This document shows, piece by piece, positions 9,133 to 20,549 of a stretch of DNA of 64,000 nt; position 1 is the stretch's first letter, and every line of letters starts with the position of its first letter. The translations under genes and the position numbers were made by a program. The notes beneath the pieces were generated by a model. It was not told the origin of the DNA and ran no database searches. It was given only the letters and a program-made list of their open reading frames with translations. The stretch is from Fremontodendron californicum (Eukaryota > Streptophyta > Magnoliopsida > Malvales > Malvaceae), in contig JAULJL010000027.1 of assembly GCA_030761205.1 (NCBI GenBank), positions 20,090,501-20,154,500 of the forward strand. Reading direction: 5' to 3'.

Positions 9133-11203
9133 CATTATCTAACATTTTGCTTGTTGTGTCTCAGTTATAATAAGTGGTTAGCAACCTCTGCAGGTAATAT
9201 CTCCTAAATTCTACCTTTAAAATTTGACATTGGGGACAATGTCATATTTTAGTAGGGGGTAAGGGACATATTTTGCTAATTTAAAAAAAAAAAAAAATTA
9301 AGAAGTATTCATTCTGAACAAGGTCTGAGTAAGGGAGACTTGAGACATACATTGTCAGTTTGATTTCTTCTTTTCAAAAAAAAAAAAGTTTGTTGTGTTT
9401 TAAGCAATTTAGAAGTATTCATTCTGAACAAGGTCTGAGTAAGGGAGACTTGAGACATACCTTGTCAGTTTGATTTTAATCTTTTTATGTTTACTTGTTA
9501 ATTTTTGTTTAGTATTTTAGGATTATTTAGGTTGCATGGTTTTGTTTTGTTTTGAGTCTTAGTTGTTCCTATTCTTATGTTATTAGTTCTTTTCTCTTAC
9601 ACATGATTATTTCATTTGAGTTAATAGACTTACATTGAGGACAATGTAAGAATTAAGTGTGGGGGGGAATGATTTAGGATTTCTTTTATTTTTGTCTACT
9701 ATTTTTTTTTCTTTATTATTATTATTATTTTTTTTTTTGTGAGTTTTAGTTCCTTTTTAATACAATGATGAGATATGAATTGCATAAGTCTAAAACAGAT
9801 TTATTAGTGAGAAGATTTTCATGAGAATTGAGCTTGATGTCAACCTTTTTATGAGCCAATGTTAATATGATATGTTGATTGAGAAAGAAGCATGTTTAGA
9901 CTTAATCTGACTTGTATAATCATCCTTGTGAGTTTTTGAGCCTATAATGATTGATGCATTATACAAATCAATCTAATTTTTTTCTTGAGTGCTCTTATGA
10001 TTACATGATTCTCTAGAACTTGCTTTAAACCGTTTGAGACTATATTGATACATGTGACAACATGAATATGATAGAGGCATTAGGATTATAACCAGAGCCA
10101 AACAGCCTTCCATTATTAATGTTCCAAGAGAACACACCCTTAGTGAACCAATTTGAGCCTACATTGAATAAGCTATCTCTTTGGTAACCATAACTTGTCC
10201 CTAACCTAAATATACTTATATCTTTACCTTTGTTCCAAAGATGAATTAGCATGTTTTGAGACAAATTGCAAAGACAAAGAAGATTTATTGAAAATTTGGG
10301 TTAGAAACAAGAAATAAGTGTGGGGGGAAAAGAAAGAAAAAAAGTCAAGAGAAAAAGAAAGGGATCATTGTCAAATACATTCCCATATTAAAAAAAAAAA
10401 ATCTTCTCTTGAACTTCTAGTTAAAGTAAAGAAAAAGATGTTACAAAGTTGGTTAGAATGATGCAAAGGCTCAACATGAATATTTAGCCTATGTTATTAT
10501 GTGCTTTATAAGAGTTTTGAGAAGTTTTATTTGTATGATCTTTTTATGTCTGTAAACTTTATGAACTCTTTGGAACCTTTGTGATATCTTTATCCTTTTG
10601 TTCTTCAACCACATTACAGACCCCTTGGCCCCATTACAACCTTGATTAAAGACCTCTTGATTCATGAAGTTGTATGATCTAAATAGTGGAGAATAGGTGG
10701 ACAAGCAAGAATATGGTAGAACTATTTTCATGAGATTGATTGAGTGTAAACACTTCACCACTACTTTAAAGAGTGAAAATCATGAGGGTATCCCATGTGA
10801 GTAGTTGAGATTAAGTTTGAATATGCACTATTTTGATTGAAATATGTTATGTTAATATTGGCTTAACTCAAACAATTTACATTCAAGCATGATTTTTTGT
10901 GAAATTCTTTAAGCTATTGATTAGTTTATAAGACTTGTTCAAAGATTGTCTCTAATTTGTATTGAAAGGATTAGGAGTAAATATTTTTAGTATATGTAGT
11001 TTATTTATATTTTAGTTTTTCAATGTTTGTGGGTATCGTTCTAGTAAACCCTCACGAGACTAAACTCGTCCACTAGGGACACCTAGGGGTTTAAAGGCTT
11101 GTGTCACATGCTAAGTGCCACCGTGATTTCCTACGAAAGTGGATTAGATTAGATTTTCTTATTTTATTTTTATTGAGTCGTTGCTAGGGACTAGCAACAA
11201 TCT
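9133..11203 (+). other. Long 3' non-coding region of element I
   Basis: About 2.07 kb without a credible gene; antisense ORFs of 74-90 codons are conserved only because the DNA repeats. It contains the LOG 3' hairpin TGACATTG/CAATGTCA (9225-9244), a duplicated 'aagtattcattctgaacaagg' block with A runs (9300-9475), hairpin TTACATTG-AGGA-CAATGTAA (9630-9649) followed by a G7 tract (about 9661-9667), and another AAGTGTGGGGGG tract near 10316. The last 250 bp carry the block 'aaactcgtccactagggac' shared with the other copies. Confidence 0.6.
9630..9649 (+). other. Perfect hairpin before a G-tract
   Basis: TTACATTG-AGGA-CAATGTAA has an 8-bp stem and 4-nt loop, 8 bp before AAGTGTGGGGGGG. It is the best example of a module that recurs about three times per element, with compensatory stem changes between sites. 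Confidence 0.6.
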
Positions 11204-11216
11204 AAGTGTGGGGGTG
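11204..11216 (+). promoter_or_regulatory. Polypurine tract
   Basis: AAGTGTGGGGGTG directly abuts the LTR at 11217, as required for plus-strand DNA priming. The same sequence is at 14541-14553, 27664-27676 and, on the minus strand, 31689-31701. Confidence 0.8.
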
Positions 11217-13020
11217 TGATAACTCGTATAATTATATAGTTTTTAGTTATGTTTTATTATGGTTTTGTGTCAAATACGAGTTATTATTGTTTAGTCTAAT
11301 TGTGTTTATGATCTTTTATATTTTTATGTAATTTGGTGTTTTTCACAAGTTTCTTTGAGTGATTTCAGATTACTAGAATTAAGGGCAAATCCAGTTCAGT
11401 TCCAGTTCCGACACCGTTTGCCATTTCAGCTATATCTCGAGTTTCACTAAAGTAATAAGGCTGAAATTTTAACCGTGCAAAGCTAAGAGGCATATCTATC
11501 TTTTTCATGTTTTACACTTCTTGAAACGGAGTCGTTTTCCCTAGCGAAATCGACCATCAAGTTGGCTGATGTGCAATGACGTCTGTGCTGACCTGTTTTC
11601 GTATTTTGCCCATATCTTCTTATCCACATCAGAAAATGAGCTGATTCTAATGGCTATGGATCAGTAACTGATAGGGGAACATTTTTCTAGAAGACCATGT
11701 GATCAGATCAAGCTTCCAATATTGACAAAATCGACCATCAAGTTGGCTGATCAAAATTGTCATACAATATGACGAAAATTGTTAGAAAAATGCACCCACC
11801 TATTATACCTACCTTTGAAATTTGTAAAGCTTGTCTCTTGTCATTTAGCCCTCCAAAATGTGTATAAATAGAGGGCCTTGGATGATTGTAGAGGATCATA
11901 TTGTACATTGGTAGGATATTAGCCATTGTAATAAAATTCTCTAAGTTTTCTTCTTCTTTCTTTTCTCTAGTTTTCTTTTTCTTTATTTTCTTCTTCTTCT
12001 TTCTTTCTTTTATTTCCTTCTTAGATTCTCTTTAATTTTATGTTTATGTTTACAATGCCTATGCTAGGCTAAACTTCTATTTGGTTAAGGGTCATTTCAA
12101 AGCCCTAGACATGTTTTGTGATTGATTTTCAGATTCTATCTATCATTAATTTTCTATCAAAGTTGCTTATGTTCTTCTAAAAGAATTGTTCATGATGTTG
12201 TCTTGATTTATTTAGGTGTACAACTAGATAGATCTTGATAATTATCTATTGCTAGTTTAGGAGTCTTGATCCGTGTAATTGTCTTGATTTCCTATTCATA
12301 AGTGGCAATTTGTGATTAATGATTATGGTCAAGTTTTCAATAATTGCAAAGTGGAACATAACCTAAGTTGAATAATCCGAGCTTATGTGTTTGTTGCTTA
12401 GATCAACCTATCTTTCTCATCATAAAGCTGCCATTAAATTGAATTTAGAGAGCTTATTCTAGGTTGTTTAATGGTTAGAGATTAAATAGAGAGCTTGTTC
12501 TATTTAACGACAAACTAAGGAAAGATTGGGATAACAGAGCTTGTTGTTATCTACGGTTGTTAACTTTGATAGTTGGTTGATATTGATAGATCTGAAATTG
12601 ATACTTAATGATGTCTAGTGGTGGAGAATGAAACCTTAACCATATTTTTCATATTTAATTCTTCTTACTTACTTGTTTTCTTACTTTTCTAGTTTGCTTA
12701 TTTTTAAAAGTATATTTACTTTTATTGGCTGGTTATACCGCCTAATTTAGTATATATATTGGCTGGTTATACCGCCTAATTTAGTATATATATTTTTATT
12801 GGCTGGTTATACCGCCTTGCATCTTATTCTTATTATTTACTTTAGTTTAAATCTGGCTTCAAAAACCCCTTTTCTTTTATTGTTCTTGAATTTAAGTTTT
12901 AAACTATTAACTTATAAACTAAAACCCAATCCCTGAGGACTCGACACTTGCTAATCATTATACTTACAATTGATCTTTTTAGTGCAAGGTTAAATAAGAT
13001 ACACTCTTTTGGGTGCATCA
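11217..13020 (+). repeat. LTR shared by elements I and II
   Basis: 1804 bp, full length, TG...CA, near-identical to 4054-5857, with TATA box and a three-unit minisatellite. It is preceded by a polypurine tract and followed by a primer site, so it acts as 3' LTR of one unit and 5' LTR of the next. Confidence 0.95.
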
Positions 13021-13026
13021 AATTTT

Positions 13027-13045
13027 TGGCGCCGTTGCCGGGGAT
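13027..13045 (+). promoter_or_regulatory. Primer-binding site, tRNA-Asp type
   Basis: TGGCGCCGTTGCCGGGGAT, 6 bp after the LTR end, same as at 5864. Confidence 0.9.
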
Positions 13046-13169
13046 TGTTTTTTTAGTTTATTTGTTACTTAGTTTATTCTTATTTTCAGTTCTAATGAGT
13101 TTTATTTTCTTGTACATACGGGTTTTTTCTTATCTAATTTTGAAAGAAAAAAAAAAGAAAAAAAAAACG

Positions 13170-14156
13170 ATGGAATTGAGCAATCTAACACTTGAAGAGT
13201 TGGTGGCATACATGAACATGGAGAATCAACAAGCCAATCTCACCTCCCCAGTTCAACAATTGGCCATGGGAGGATGTCAAGGCCATCAAGTGTTCGAAGA
13301 CCAACAGTATGATCATTACTCAAACACTTACCATGAGGGATGGTGGGATCATACTAATTATGGCTACTCGAAAAATTACCAAGAAGTAGATCCTTATGCC
13401 AATTACACTCATCCATCTAGCTTCAATCAATCATGGTCTCAAGAACCAGATCTTTTTCAACCACCACATATGACTCAAAACTCAGGTACTTCTTTAGAAG
13501 ATCTTGTCTATTCTCTTGTTACTGATTCTTTGCAATTTCAACAAGAAACAAGGGCAAGCATCCAGAGTTTGGAAAAGCAAATGAGCCAATTGGCTAGTAG
13601 TATGGTGGGATGGGTAGCACAAAGATCTGAAGAACTCCCAGCCCAAACGATGGTTAACCCAAAGGAGAATGCTACTATTGTGACCTTGAAGAATGAGGAA
13701 CAAGATGAGGATGAAACAAAATTAGAGATGGATTCTATTCTTGAGGATAATGAAGCCAAAGATCCAAATCAGAGTATTTCGGCACCTGAGGTAACGTTTA
13801 AGGTTTCACTTTTTACTAATGTTTCTTCTCCACCTTTTCCTAGTAGATTTGCAAAGTTCAAGGAGGAAGAACATGAACAACACATGCCGGAAACCTTAAA
13901 CAACTTGTTTGTGGAGGTCATTCAACAAGTATCAAAATATGCTCCATTCCTCGATGACATATGCACCACAAAGGATGATGGAATAATACTTGTAATGGAG
14001 AATGCATCCACTGTTGTGCAAAGAAAGCTTCCTCTCAAACGCATAAATTTGGGAAATTTCATGTATGAGCCTGACAAGCCTAAAATACCAAGAAGGGGTG
14101 TTGGTTCGGTTCAAAACACTAAATCAAGTGCTAATTGGGGGAGGCAGCCTAATTAG
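13170..14156 (+). CDS. Mini-gag copy 2 (328 codons)
   Basis: Intact ORF homologous to copy 1, with ATGGAATTGAG after an A-rich tract. The usual stop after the RRGVG C-terminus is read through because TAG is TCG here, adding 16 residues (SVQNTKSS...RQPN). It lacks capsid core, zinc knuckle and protease. In-frame upstream codons from 12948 lie in the LTR and leader and are not considered coding. Confidence 0.72.
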   Translation: MELSNLTLEELVAYMNMENQQANLTSPVQQLAMGGCQGHQVFEDQQYDHYSNTYHEGWWDHTNYGYSKNYQEVDPYANYTHPSSFNQSWSQEPDLFQPPHMTQNSGTSLEDLVYSLVTDSLQFQQETRASIQSLEKQMSQLASSMVGWVAQRSEELPAQTMVNPKENATIVTLKNEEQDEDETKLEMDSILEDNEAKDPNQSISAPEVTFKVSLFTNVSSPPFPSRFAKFKEEEHEQHMPETLNNLFVEVIQQVSKYAPFLDDICTTKDDGIILVMENASTVVQRKLPLKRINLGNFMYEPDKPKIPRRGVGSVQNTKSSANWGRQPN

Positions 14157-14553
14157 TGAAAGCATTGCCAAACTGCCATCCTCAGATTTGCTCTCTTTTT
14201 CTTTATCTTTTTCTTATGTTTCTTTGCTAATTGTGTTTAGTGTTTCTAAGTTCATTTAGGCTGCATAAGTTTATTTTGTTTATTAGTTCTTTATACTTAC
14301 ACATGATTCTTTCATTTATATTTTTAGTATATGTAGTTTATTTATATTTTAGTTTTTCAATGTTTGTGGGTATCGTTCTAGTAAACCCTCACGAGACTAA
14401 ACTCGTCCACTAGGGACACCTAGGGGTTTAAAGGCTTGTGTCACATGCTAAGTGCCACCGTGATTTCCTACGAACGTGGATTAGATTAGATTTTCTTATT
14501 TTATTTTTATTGAGTCGTTGCTAGGGACTAGCAACAATCTAAGTGTGGGGGTG
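14157..14553 (+). other. Short 3' region and polypurine tract of element II
   Basis: It holds the end of the mini-gag 3' flank, the deletion junction near 14316, the block 'aaactcgtccactagggac', and AAGTGTGGGGGTG at 14541-14553. No gene. Confidence 0.7.
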
Positions 14554-16355
14554 TGATAACTCGTATAATTATATAGTTTTTAGTTATGTTTTATTATTGT
14601 TTTGTGTCAAATACGAGTTATTATTGTTTAGTCTAATTGTGTTTTTGATCTTTTATATTTTTATGTAATTTGGTGTTTTTCACAAGTTTCTTTGAGTGAT
14701 TTCAGATTACTAGAATTAAGGGCAAATCCAGTTCAGTTCCAGTTCCGATACCTTTTGCCATATCAGCTATATCTCGAGTTTCACTAAAACAATAAGGCTG
14801 AAATTTTAACCGTGCAAAGTTAAGAGGCATATCTATCTTTTTCATGTTTTACACTTTTTGAAACGGAGTCGTTTTCCCTAGCGAAATCGACCATCAAGTT
14901 GGCTGATGTGCAATGACGTCTGTGCTGACCTGTTTTCGTATTTTGCCCATATCTTCTTATCCACATCAGCAAATGAGCTGATTCCAACGGCTAAGGATCA
15001 GTAACTGACAGAGGAACATTTTTCTAGAAGACCATGTGATCAGAGCAGGCCTCCCATATTGACAAAATCGACCATCAAGTTGGCTGATCAAAATTGTCAT
15101 ACAATATGACGAAAATTTTTAGAAAAATGCACCCACCTATTATACCTACCTTTGAAATTTGTAAAGCTTGTCTCTTGTCATTTAGCCCTCCAAAATGTGT
15201 ATAAATAGAGGGCCTTGGATGATTGTAGAGGATCATATGGTAGATTGGTAGGAAATTAGCCATTGTAATAAAATTCTCTAAGTTTTCTTCTTCTTTCTTT
15301 TCTCTAGTTTTCTTTTTCTCTAGTTTTCTTCTTCTTTCTTTCTTTTATTTCCTTCTTAGATTCTCTTTAATTTTATGTTTATGTTTACAATGCCTATGCT
15401 AGGCTAAACTTCTATTTGGTTAAGGGTGATTTCAAAGCCCTAGACATGTTTTGTGATTGATTTTTAGATTCTATCTATCATTAATTCTCTATCAAAGTTG
15501 CTTATGTTCTTCTACAAGAATTGTTCATGATGTTGTCTTGATTTATTTAGGTGTACAACTAGATAGATCTTGATAATTATCTACTGCTAGTTTAGGAGTC
15601 TTGATCCGTGTAATTGTCTTGATTTCCTATTCATAAGTGGCAATTTGTGATTAATGATTATGGTCAAGTTTTCAATAATTGCAAAGTGGAACATAACCTA
15701 AGTTGAACAATCCGAGCTTATGTGTTTGTTGCTTAGATCAACCTATCTTTCTCATCATAAAGCTGCCATTAAATTGAATTTAGAGAGCTTATTCTAGGTT
15801 GTTTAATGGTTAGAGATTAAATAGAGAGCTTGTTCTATTTAACGACAAACTAAGGAAAGATTGGGATAACAGAGCTTGTTGTTATCTACGGTTGTTAACT
15901 TTGATAGTTGGTTGATATTCATAGATCTGAAATTGATTCTTAATGATGTCTAGTGGTGGAGAATGAAACCTTAACCATATTTTTCATATTTGATTCTTCT
16001 TACTTACTTGTTTTCTTACTTTTCTAGTTTGCTTATTTTTAAAAGTATATTTATTTTTATTGGCTGGTTATACCGCCTAATTTAGTATATATATTGGCTG
16101 GTTATACCGCCTAATTTAGTATATATATTTTTATTGGCTGGTTATACCGTCTTGCATCTTATTCTTATTATTTACTTTAGTTTAAATCTGGCTTCAAAAA
16201 CCCCTTTTCTTTTATTGTTCTTGAATTTAAGTTTTAAACTATTAACTTATAAACTAAAACCCAATCCCTGAGGACTCGACCCTTGCTAATCATTATACTT
16301 ACAATTGATCTTTTTAGTGCAAGGTTAAATAAGATACACTCTTTTGGGTGCATCA
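14554..16355 (+). repeat. LTR shared by elements II and III
   Basis: 1802 bp, TG...CA. It is directly followed by mid mini-gag sequence ('caaggccatcaagtg'), so the primer site and mini-gag 5' end have been deleted exactly at, or within one or two bases of, the LTR terminus. Confidence 0.93.
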
Positions 16356-17130
16356 CAAGGCCATCAAGTGTTCCAAGACCAACAGTATGATCATTACTCA
16401 AACACTTACCATGAGGGATGGTGGGATCATACTAATTATGGCTACTCGAAAAATTACCAAGAGGTAGATCCTTATGCCAATTACACTCATCCATCTAGCT
16501 TCAATCAATCATGGTCTCAAGAACCAGATCTTTTTCAACCACCACATATGACTCAAAACTCAGGTACTTCTTTAGAAGATCTTGTCTATTCTCTTGTTAC
16601 TGATTCTTTGCAATTATAACAGGAAACAAGGGCAAGCATCCAGAGTTTGGAAAAGCAAATGAGCCAATTGGCTAGTAGTATGGTGGGATGGGTAGCACAA
16701 AGATCTGAAGAACTCCCAGCCCAAACGATGGTTAACCCAAAAGAGAATGCTACTATTGTGACCTTGAAGAATGAGGAACAAGATGAGGATGAAACAAAAT
16801 TAGAGATGGATTCTATTCTTGAGGATAATGAAGCCAAAGATCCAAATAAGAGTATTTCGGCACCTGAGGTAACGTTTAAGGTTTCACTTTTTGCTACTGT
16901 TTCTTCTCCACCCTTTCCTAGTAGATTTGCAAAGTTCACGGAGGAAGAACATGAACAACACATGCCGGAAACCTTAAACAACTTGTTTGTGGAGGTCATT
17001 CAACAAGTATCAAAATATGCTCCATTCCTCGATGACATATGCACCACAAAGGATGATGGAATAATACTTGTAATGGAGAATGCATCCACTGTTGTGCAAA
17101 GAAAGCTTCCTCTCAAACGCATAAATTTGG
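16356..17130 (+). pseudogene. Mini-gag copy 3, truncated at both ends
   Basis: It begins at about codon 36 of the mini-gag (GHQVFQDQQ), has an in-frame TAA at 16617-16619 (QFQ became QL-stop), then an open homologous frame to about 17130, where it is fused to the downstream 'ggctgcataag' flank, losing the C-terminus. Confidence 0.85.
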
Positions 17131-17499
17131 GCTGCATAAGTTTATTTAGGCTGCATAAGTTTATTTTGTTTATTAGTTCTTTTCACTTACACATGATTCT
17201 TTCATTTGGGATTAATAGCATTACATTAATGACAATGTAAGAATTATGTGTGGGGGGAAGAATTTAGGATTTTATTTAGAGTGTTTTGTTTTTGTGTCTT
17301 TTTATGTTGTTTTTCTTTCTGATCCTTGTTTTGAAAATAACTAGATGTAAATATAATTTTTTAACCCCGGTTAAACGGCGGATAACGGTACTCCGTGATT
17401 ATTTAAATCGGTTCCATCAGCTACCCACAAAACTGATATTGTATATAAATTTCTCTTCCAATTTCTCTTTCAATTTTTTTTTTTTTCATTTTTTTCAGG
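17131..17499 (+). other. Spacer before ORF-X copy 3
   Basis: A short duplicated 'ggctgcataagtttatt' at the deletion joint, hairpin TTACATTAATGACAATGTAA (about 17220-17239) with a GTGTGGGGGGAAG tract, and the conserved ORF-X leader with TTAACC/GGTTAA, TATATAAAT and a pyrimidine tract ending in CAG. No gene. Confidence 0.6.
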
Positions 17500-18036
17500 A
17501 TGGATGATATTCTCACAAGATTGTAGAAACGATTTCCTCCTTTTCCTCGAAATATTTTACTGAAGCTTTACCAAGTTCGATTTGAAAGATTAAGAATGCT
17601 TATGCACAAAGGGATTCCTGAAGACATACGTTGGATAATTGAAGCCAAGGTACGTGAAGATGAATATCTTCCTGTTTTGCATTTACCAGGTACAGGTAGA
17701 AGCACTTTTGCAAAGAAGCGACGAGCAAAGCACATTAGTTCAAATTGCCACAAATGTGCACGATGGACATGTAACGGTAAATGTCGTTCTATTGGGATTC
17801 CGTCCTCTAATCGAGATGATAAAATTGAATTCATTAAGGATGGACTGAGTAAGGAGAATTTGGGTAATATCCAACTTTCTCTTGAGACGCATCCTAGTGG
17901 AGACGTACAAAGAGAAATTCTTGATTTATGGCCGCAATTCCAAAGGGAATGGCAACATCTTGGGAATCTGATGTTAAAAGACCCTGTTTGCCAGCTTGTA
18001 AGAAAACTGGATGGGAAGCATATCCTCGACTCATAG
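17500..18036 (+). pseudogene. ORF-X copy 3, nonsense codon 9
   Basis: 537 bp, colinear with intact copies, but codon 9 is TAG (17524-17526; CAG in others, a CHG-context C-to-T change). The rest of the frame is open from an internal Met at 17596 to 18036, with the basic run and cysteine cluster intact, so an N-terminally short 146-residue protein is still possible. Confidence 0.82.
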
Positions 18037-18304
18037 AAGGCGTTTAAGCCGTTTCTGGACGTAAAACCAGAGGAAGATGCCAAATACACTTTCGGCGACA
18101 TTATTACTCTTGACTTTTAGGGTTGATTTTTCTTCTCTTTTTGATTTTCTTCCTGAAATCACGCAAAATCATTTGTTAGGTTACCATTTTCTTCTGACAG
18201 GTCAAATACACTTTCGGCGACAATATTACTCTTGTCTGATTCACTACTCAGTCCTCTATATATTACACCATGTACTCATTCTCTTTCAGGCACTCGAAAA
18301 AAAA

Positions 18305-18854
18305 ATGGAAAGTATTTCGTCCCAACGCATTAAAAAAATTTGTGTCTTTGGAGGTGCTTATCCAGGGAAAAATAACATATTCGCTGATGAAGCCATAAGA
18401 GTTGGAGTAATACTTGCCCAACAAAAGATCCACTTGATTTATGGAGGCGGTAGTACGGGTTTAATGGGAGCAGTCGCTACAGCAGCACACGCCGGAGGAA
18501 GTCCAGTTCTAGGAATCGTGCCAAAACTATTCACAGATTTTTGTGGACCTACCTTGGGTAAGGAAATACAAGTCTGGAGTATCCCTGAACGGATAACAAT
18601 CATGTACCATTCTGCCGATGCATTCATTGCTTTACCAGGAGGTCTGGGTACATTGGAAGAAATAGCTTGCGTGGCTTCTTGGTCATCTTTGGTCACAAAT
18701 AAAAAACCCATTGGTTTGCTTAATATTAATGGTTATTTTAGTAATTTGCTTTCATATTTAGATAATGCTATCTGCTACGGTTGTTTCACAAACGCTCGGA
18801 AAAAGAAAAAGAGATATGGACGAGCAAGGAATGGATTGCACTTTGTCTTTGTGA
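18305..18854 (+). pseudogene. LOG: LOG-like copy 3, 98-bp deletion
   Basis: It matches the LOG ORF from the ATG through PGGLGTLEE and the GLLNINGYF block, then loses 98 bp between 'gataatgct' and 'atctgctacgg', shifting the frame so that translation runs on to 18892 with an unrelated tail. The spacer before it (18037-18304) is also shortened by a deletion after 'gaggaagatg'. The active-site half is complete but the C-terminal helices are missing. Confidence 0.88.
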
Positions 18855-20549
18855 CATTATCTAACATTTTGCTTGTTGTGTCTCAGTTATAATAAGTGGT
18901 TAGCAACCTCTGCAGGTAATATCTCCTAAATTCTACCTTTGAAATTTGACATTGGGGACAATGTCATATTTTAGTAGGGGGTAAGGGACATATTTTGCTA
19001 ATTTAAAAAAAAAAAAGTTTGTTGTGTTTTAAGCAATTTAGAAGTATTCATTTTGAACAAGGTCTGAGTAAGGGAGACTTGAGACATACCTTGTCAGTTT
19101 GATTTTAATCTTTTTATGTTTACTTGTTAATTTTTGTTTAGTATTTTAGGATTATTTAGGTTGCATGAGTTTGTTTTGTTTTGAGTCTTAGTTGTTCCTA
19201 TTCTTATGTTATTAGTTCTTTTCTCCTACACATGATTCTTTCATTTGGGTTAATAGACTTACATTGAGGACAATGTAAGAATTAAGTGTGGGGGGAATGA
19301 TTTAGGATTTCTTTTATTTTTGTCTACTATTTTTTTTTTATGAGTCTTTATTATTATTTTTAGTGTGTTTTAGTTCCCTTTCAATACTATGATGAGATAT
19401 GAATTGCATAAGTCTAAAACAGATTTATTAGTGAGAAGATTTTCATGAGAATTGAGCTTGATATCAACCTTTTTATGAGCCAATGTTAATATGATATGTT
19501 GATTGAGAAAGAAGCATGTTTAGACTTAATCTGACTTGTATAATCATCCTTGTGAGTTTTTGAGCCTATAATGATTGATGCATTATATAAATCAATCTAA
19601 TTTCTTTCTTGAGTGCTCTTATGATTACGTGATTCTCTAGAACTTGCTTTAAACCGTTTGAGACTATATTGATACATGTGACAACATGAATATGATAGAG
19701 GCATTAGGATTATAACCAGAGCCAAACAGCCATCCATTATTAATGTACTAAGAGAACATCCCCAGTAGTGAGCCAATTTGAGCCTACATTAAATATGTTG
19801 TTTTATTGGTAACCACAACTTACACCTAGCCTAAATATACTTATATCCTTACCCTTGTTCTAAAGATGGATTATATATTTTGAGACATATTGCAAAAAAC
19901 AAGGGATATTTTTAGTTGAAAATTTGGGTTAGAAACAAGAAATAAGTGTGGGGGGGAAAGAAAAGAAAAGTCAAGAAAAAAAAAAGAAATGGAATACTGG
20001 CAAATACATTCCTATGTAAAAAAAAATATATATATGAATCATCTCTTGAATTTGGGGAAAAAGAAAAAGATGTTACAAAGTTGTTTAGAATGAAGAAAAG
20101 GCCCAACATGAATATCCGGCCTAGGTGACTATGTACTTGTAAAGAGTTTTGAGAAGTTTCTTTGTATGATCTTATTATGTCTCTAAACTTTATGAACGCT
20201 TTGGAACCTTTGTGATATCTTTATCCTTTTGTTCTTCAACCACATTACAAACCCCTTGGCCCCATTACAACCTTGATTAAAGACCTCTTGATTCATGAAG
20301 TTGTATGATCTAAATAGTGGAGAATAGGTGGACAAGCAAGAATATGGTAGAACTGTTTTCATGAGATTGATTGAGTGTAAACACTTTACCACTACTTTAA
20401 AGAATGAAAATCATGAGAGTATCCCATGTGAGTAGTTGAGATTAAGTTTGAATATGCACTATTTTGATTGAAAAATGTTATGTTAATATTGGCTTAACTC
20501 AAACAATTTACATTCAAGCATGATTTTTTGTGAAATTCTTTAAGCTATT
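18855..20549 (+). other. 3' non-coding region of element III
   Basis: It parallels 9133-10917: LOG 3' hairpin and G-rich tract, A run, hairpin TTACATTG-AGGA-CAATGTAA (about 19260) with AAGTGTGGGGGG, another AAGTGTGGGGGG near 19943. It stops at 'taagctatt', where the next LTR starts without its polypurine tract. No credible gene. Confidence 0.6.

Larger units (their letters stand above)
4054..13020 (+). mobile_element. LOG-carrying non-autonomous LTR element I (8967 bp)
   Basis: Order: LTR (4054-5857), tRNA-Asp primer site, mini-gag, ORF-X (broken), LOG (broken), long 3' region, polypurine tract, LTR (11217-13020). No protease, reverse transcriptase, RNase H or integrase lies between the LTRs, so it would depend on a partner such as the gag-pol element at 33239. 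The right LTR is followed at once by another primer site, so it is shared with the next unit and no target duplication can be read. Confidence 0.88.
11217..16355 (+). mobile_element. Element II: deletion derivative with mini-gag only
   Basis: LTR, primer site (13027-13045), mini-gag, then a jump at about 14316 from 'gattctttcattt' straight into the last 235 bp before the polypurine tract, then LTR 14554-16355. The ORF-X/LOG cassette and most of the 3' region are missing. Total 5139 bp. Confidence 0.85.

Noticed and set aside
10040..10264. Antisense ORFs of 74-90 codons in the 3' region and in the LOG gene, repeated in all copies
   Set aside because: They recur only because the DNA repeats, lie opposite non-coding or LOG sequence, and have no recognisable domain.
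12948..13169. N-terminal extension of mini-gag copy 2 from the LTR end through the primer site
   Set aside because: It translates the LTR end, primer site and leader and is absent as a continuous frame in the other copies.
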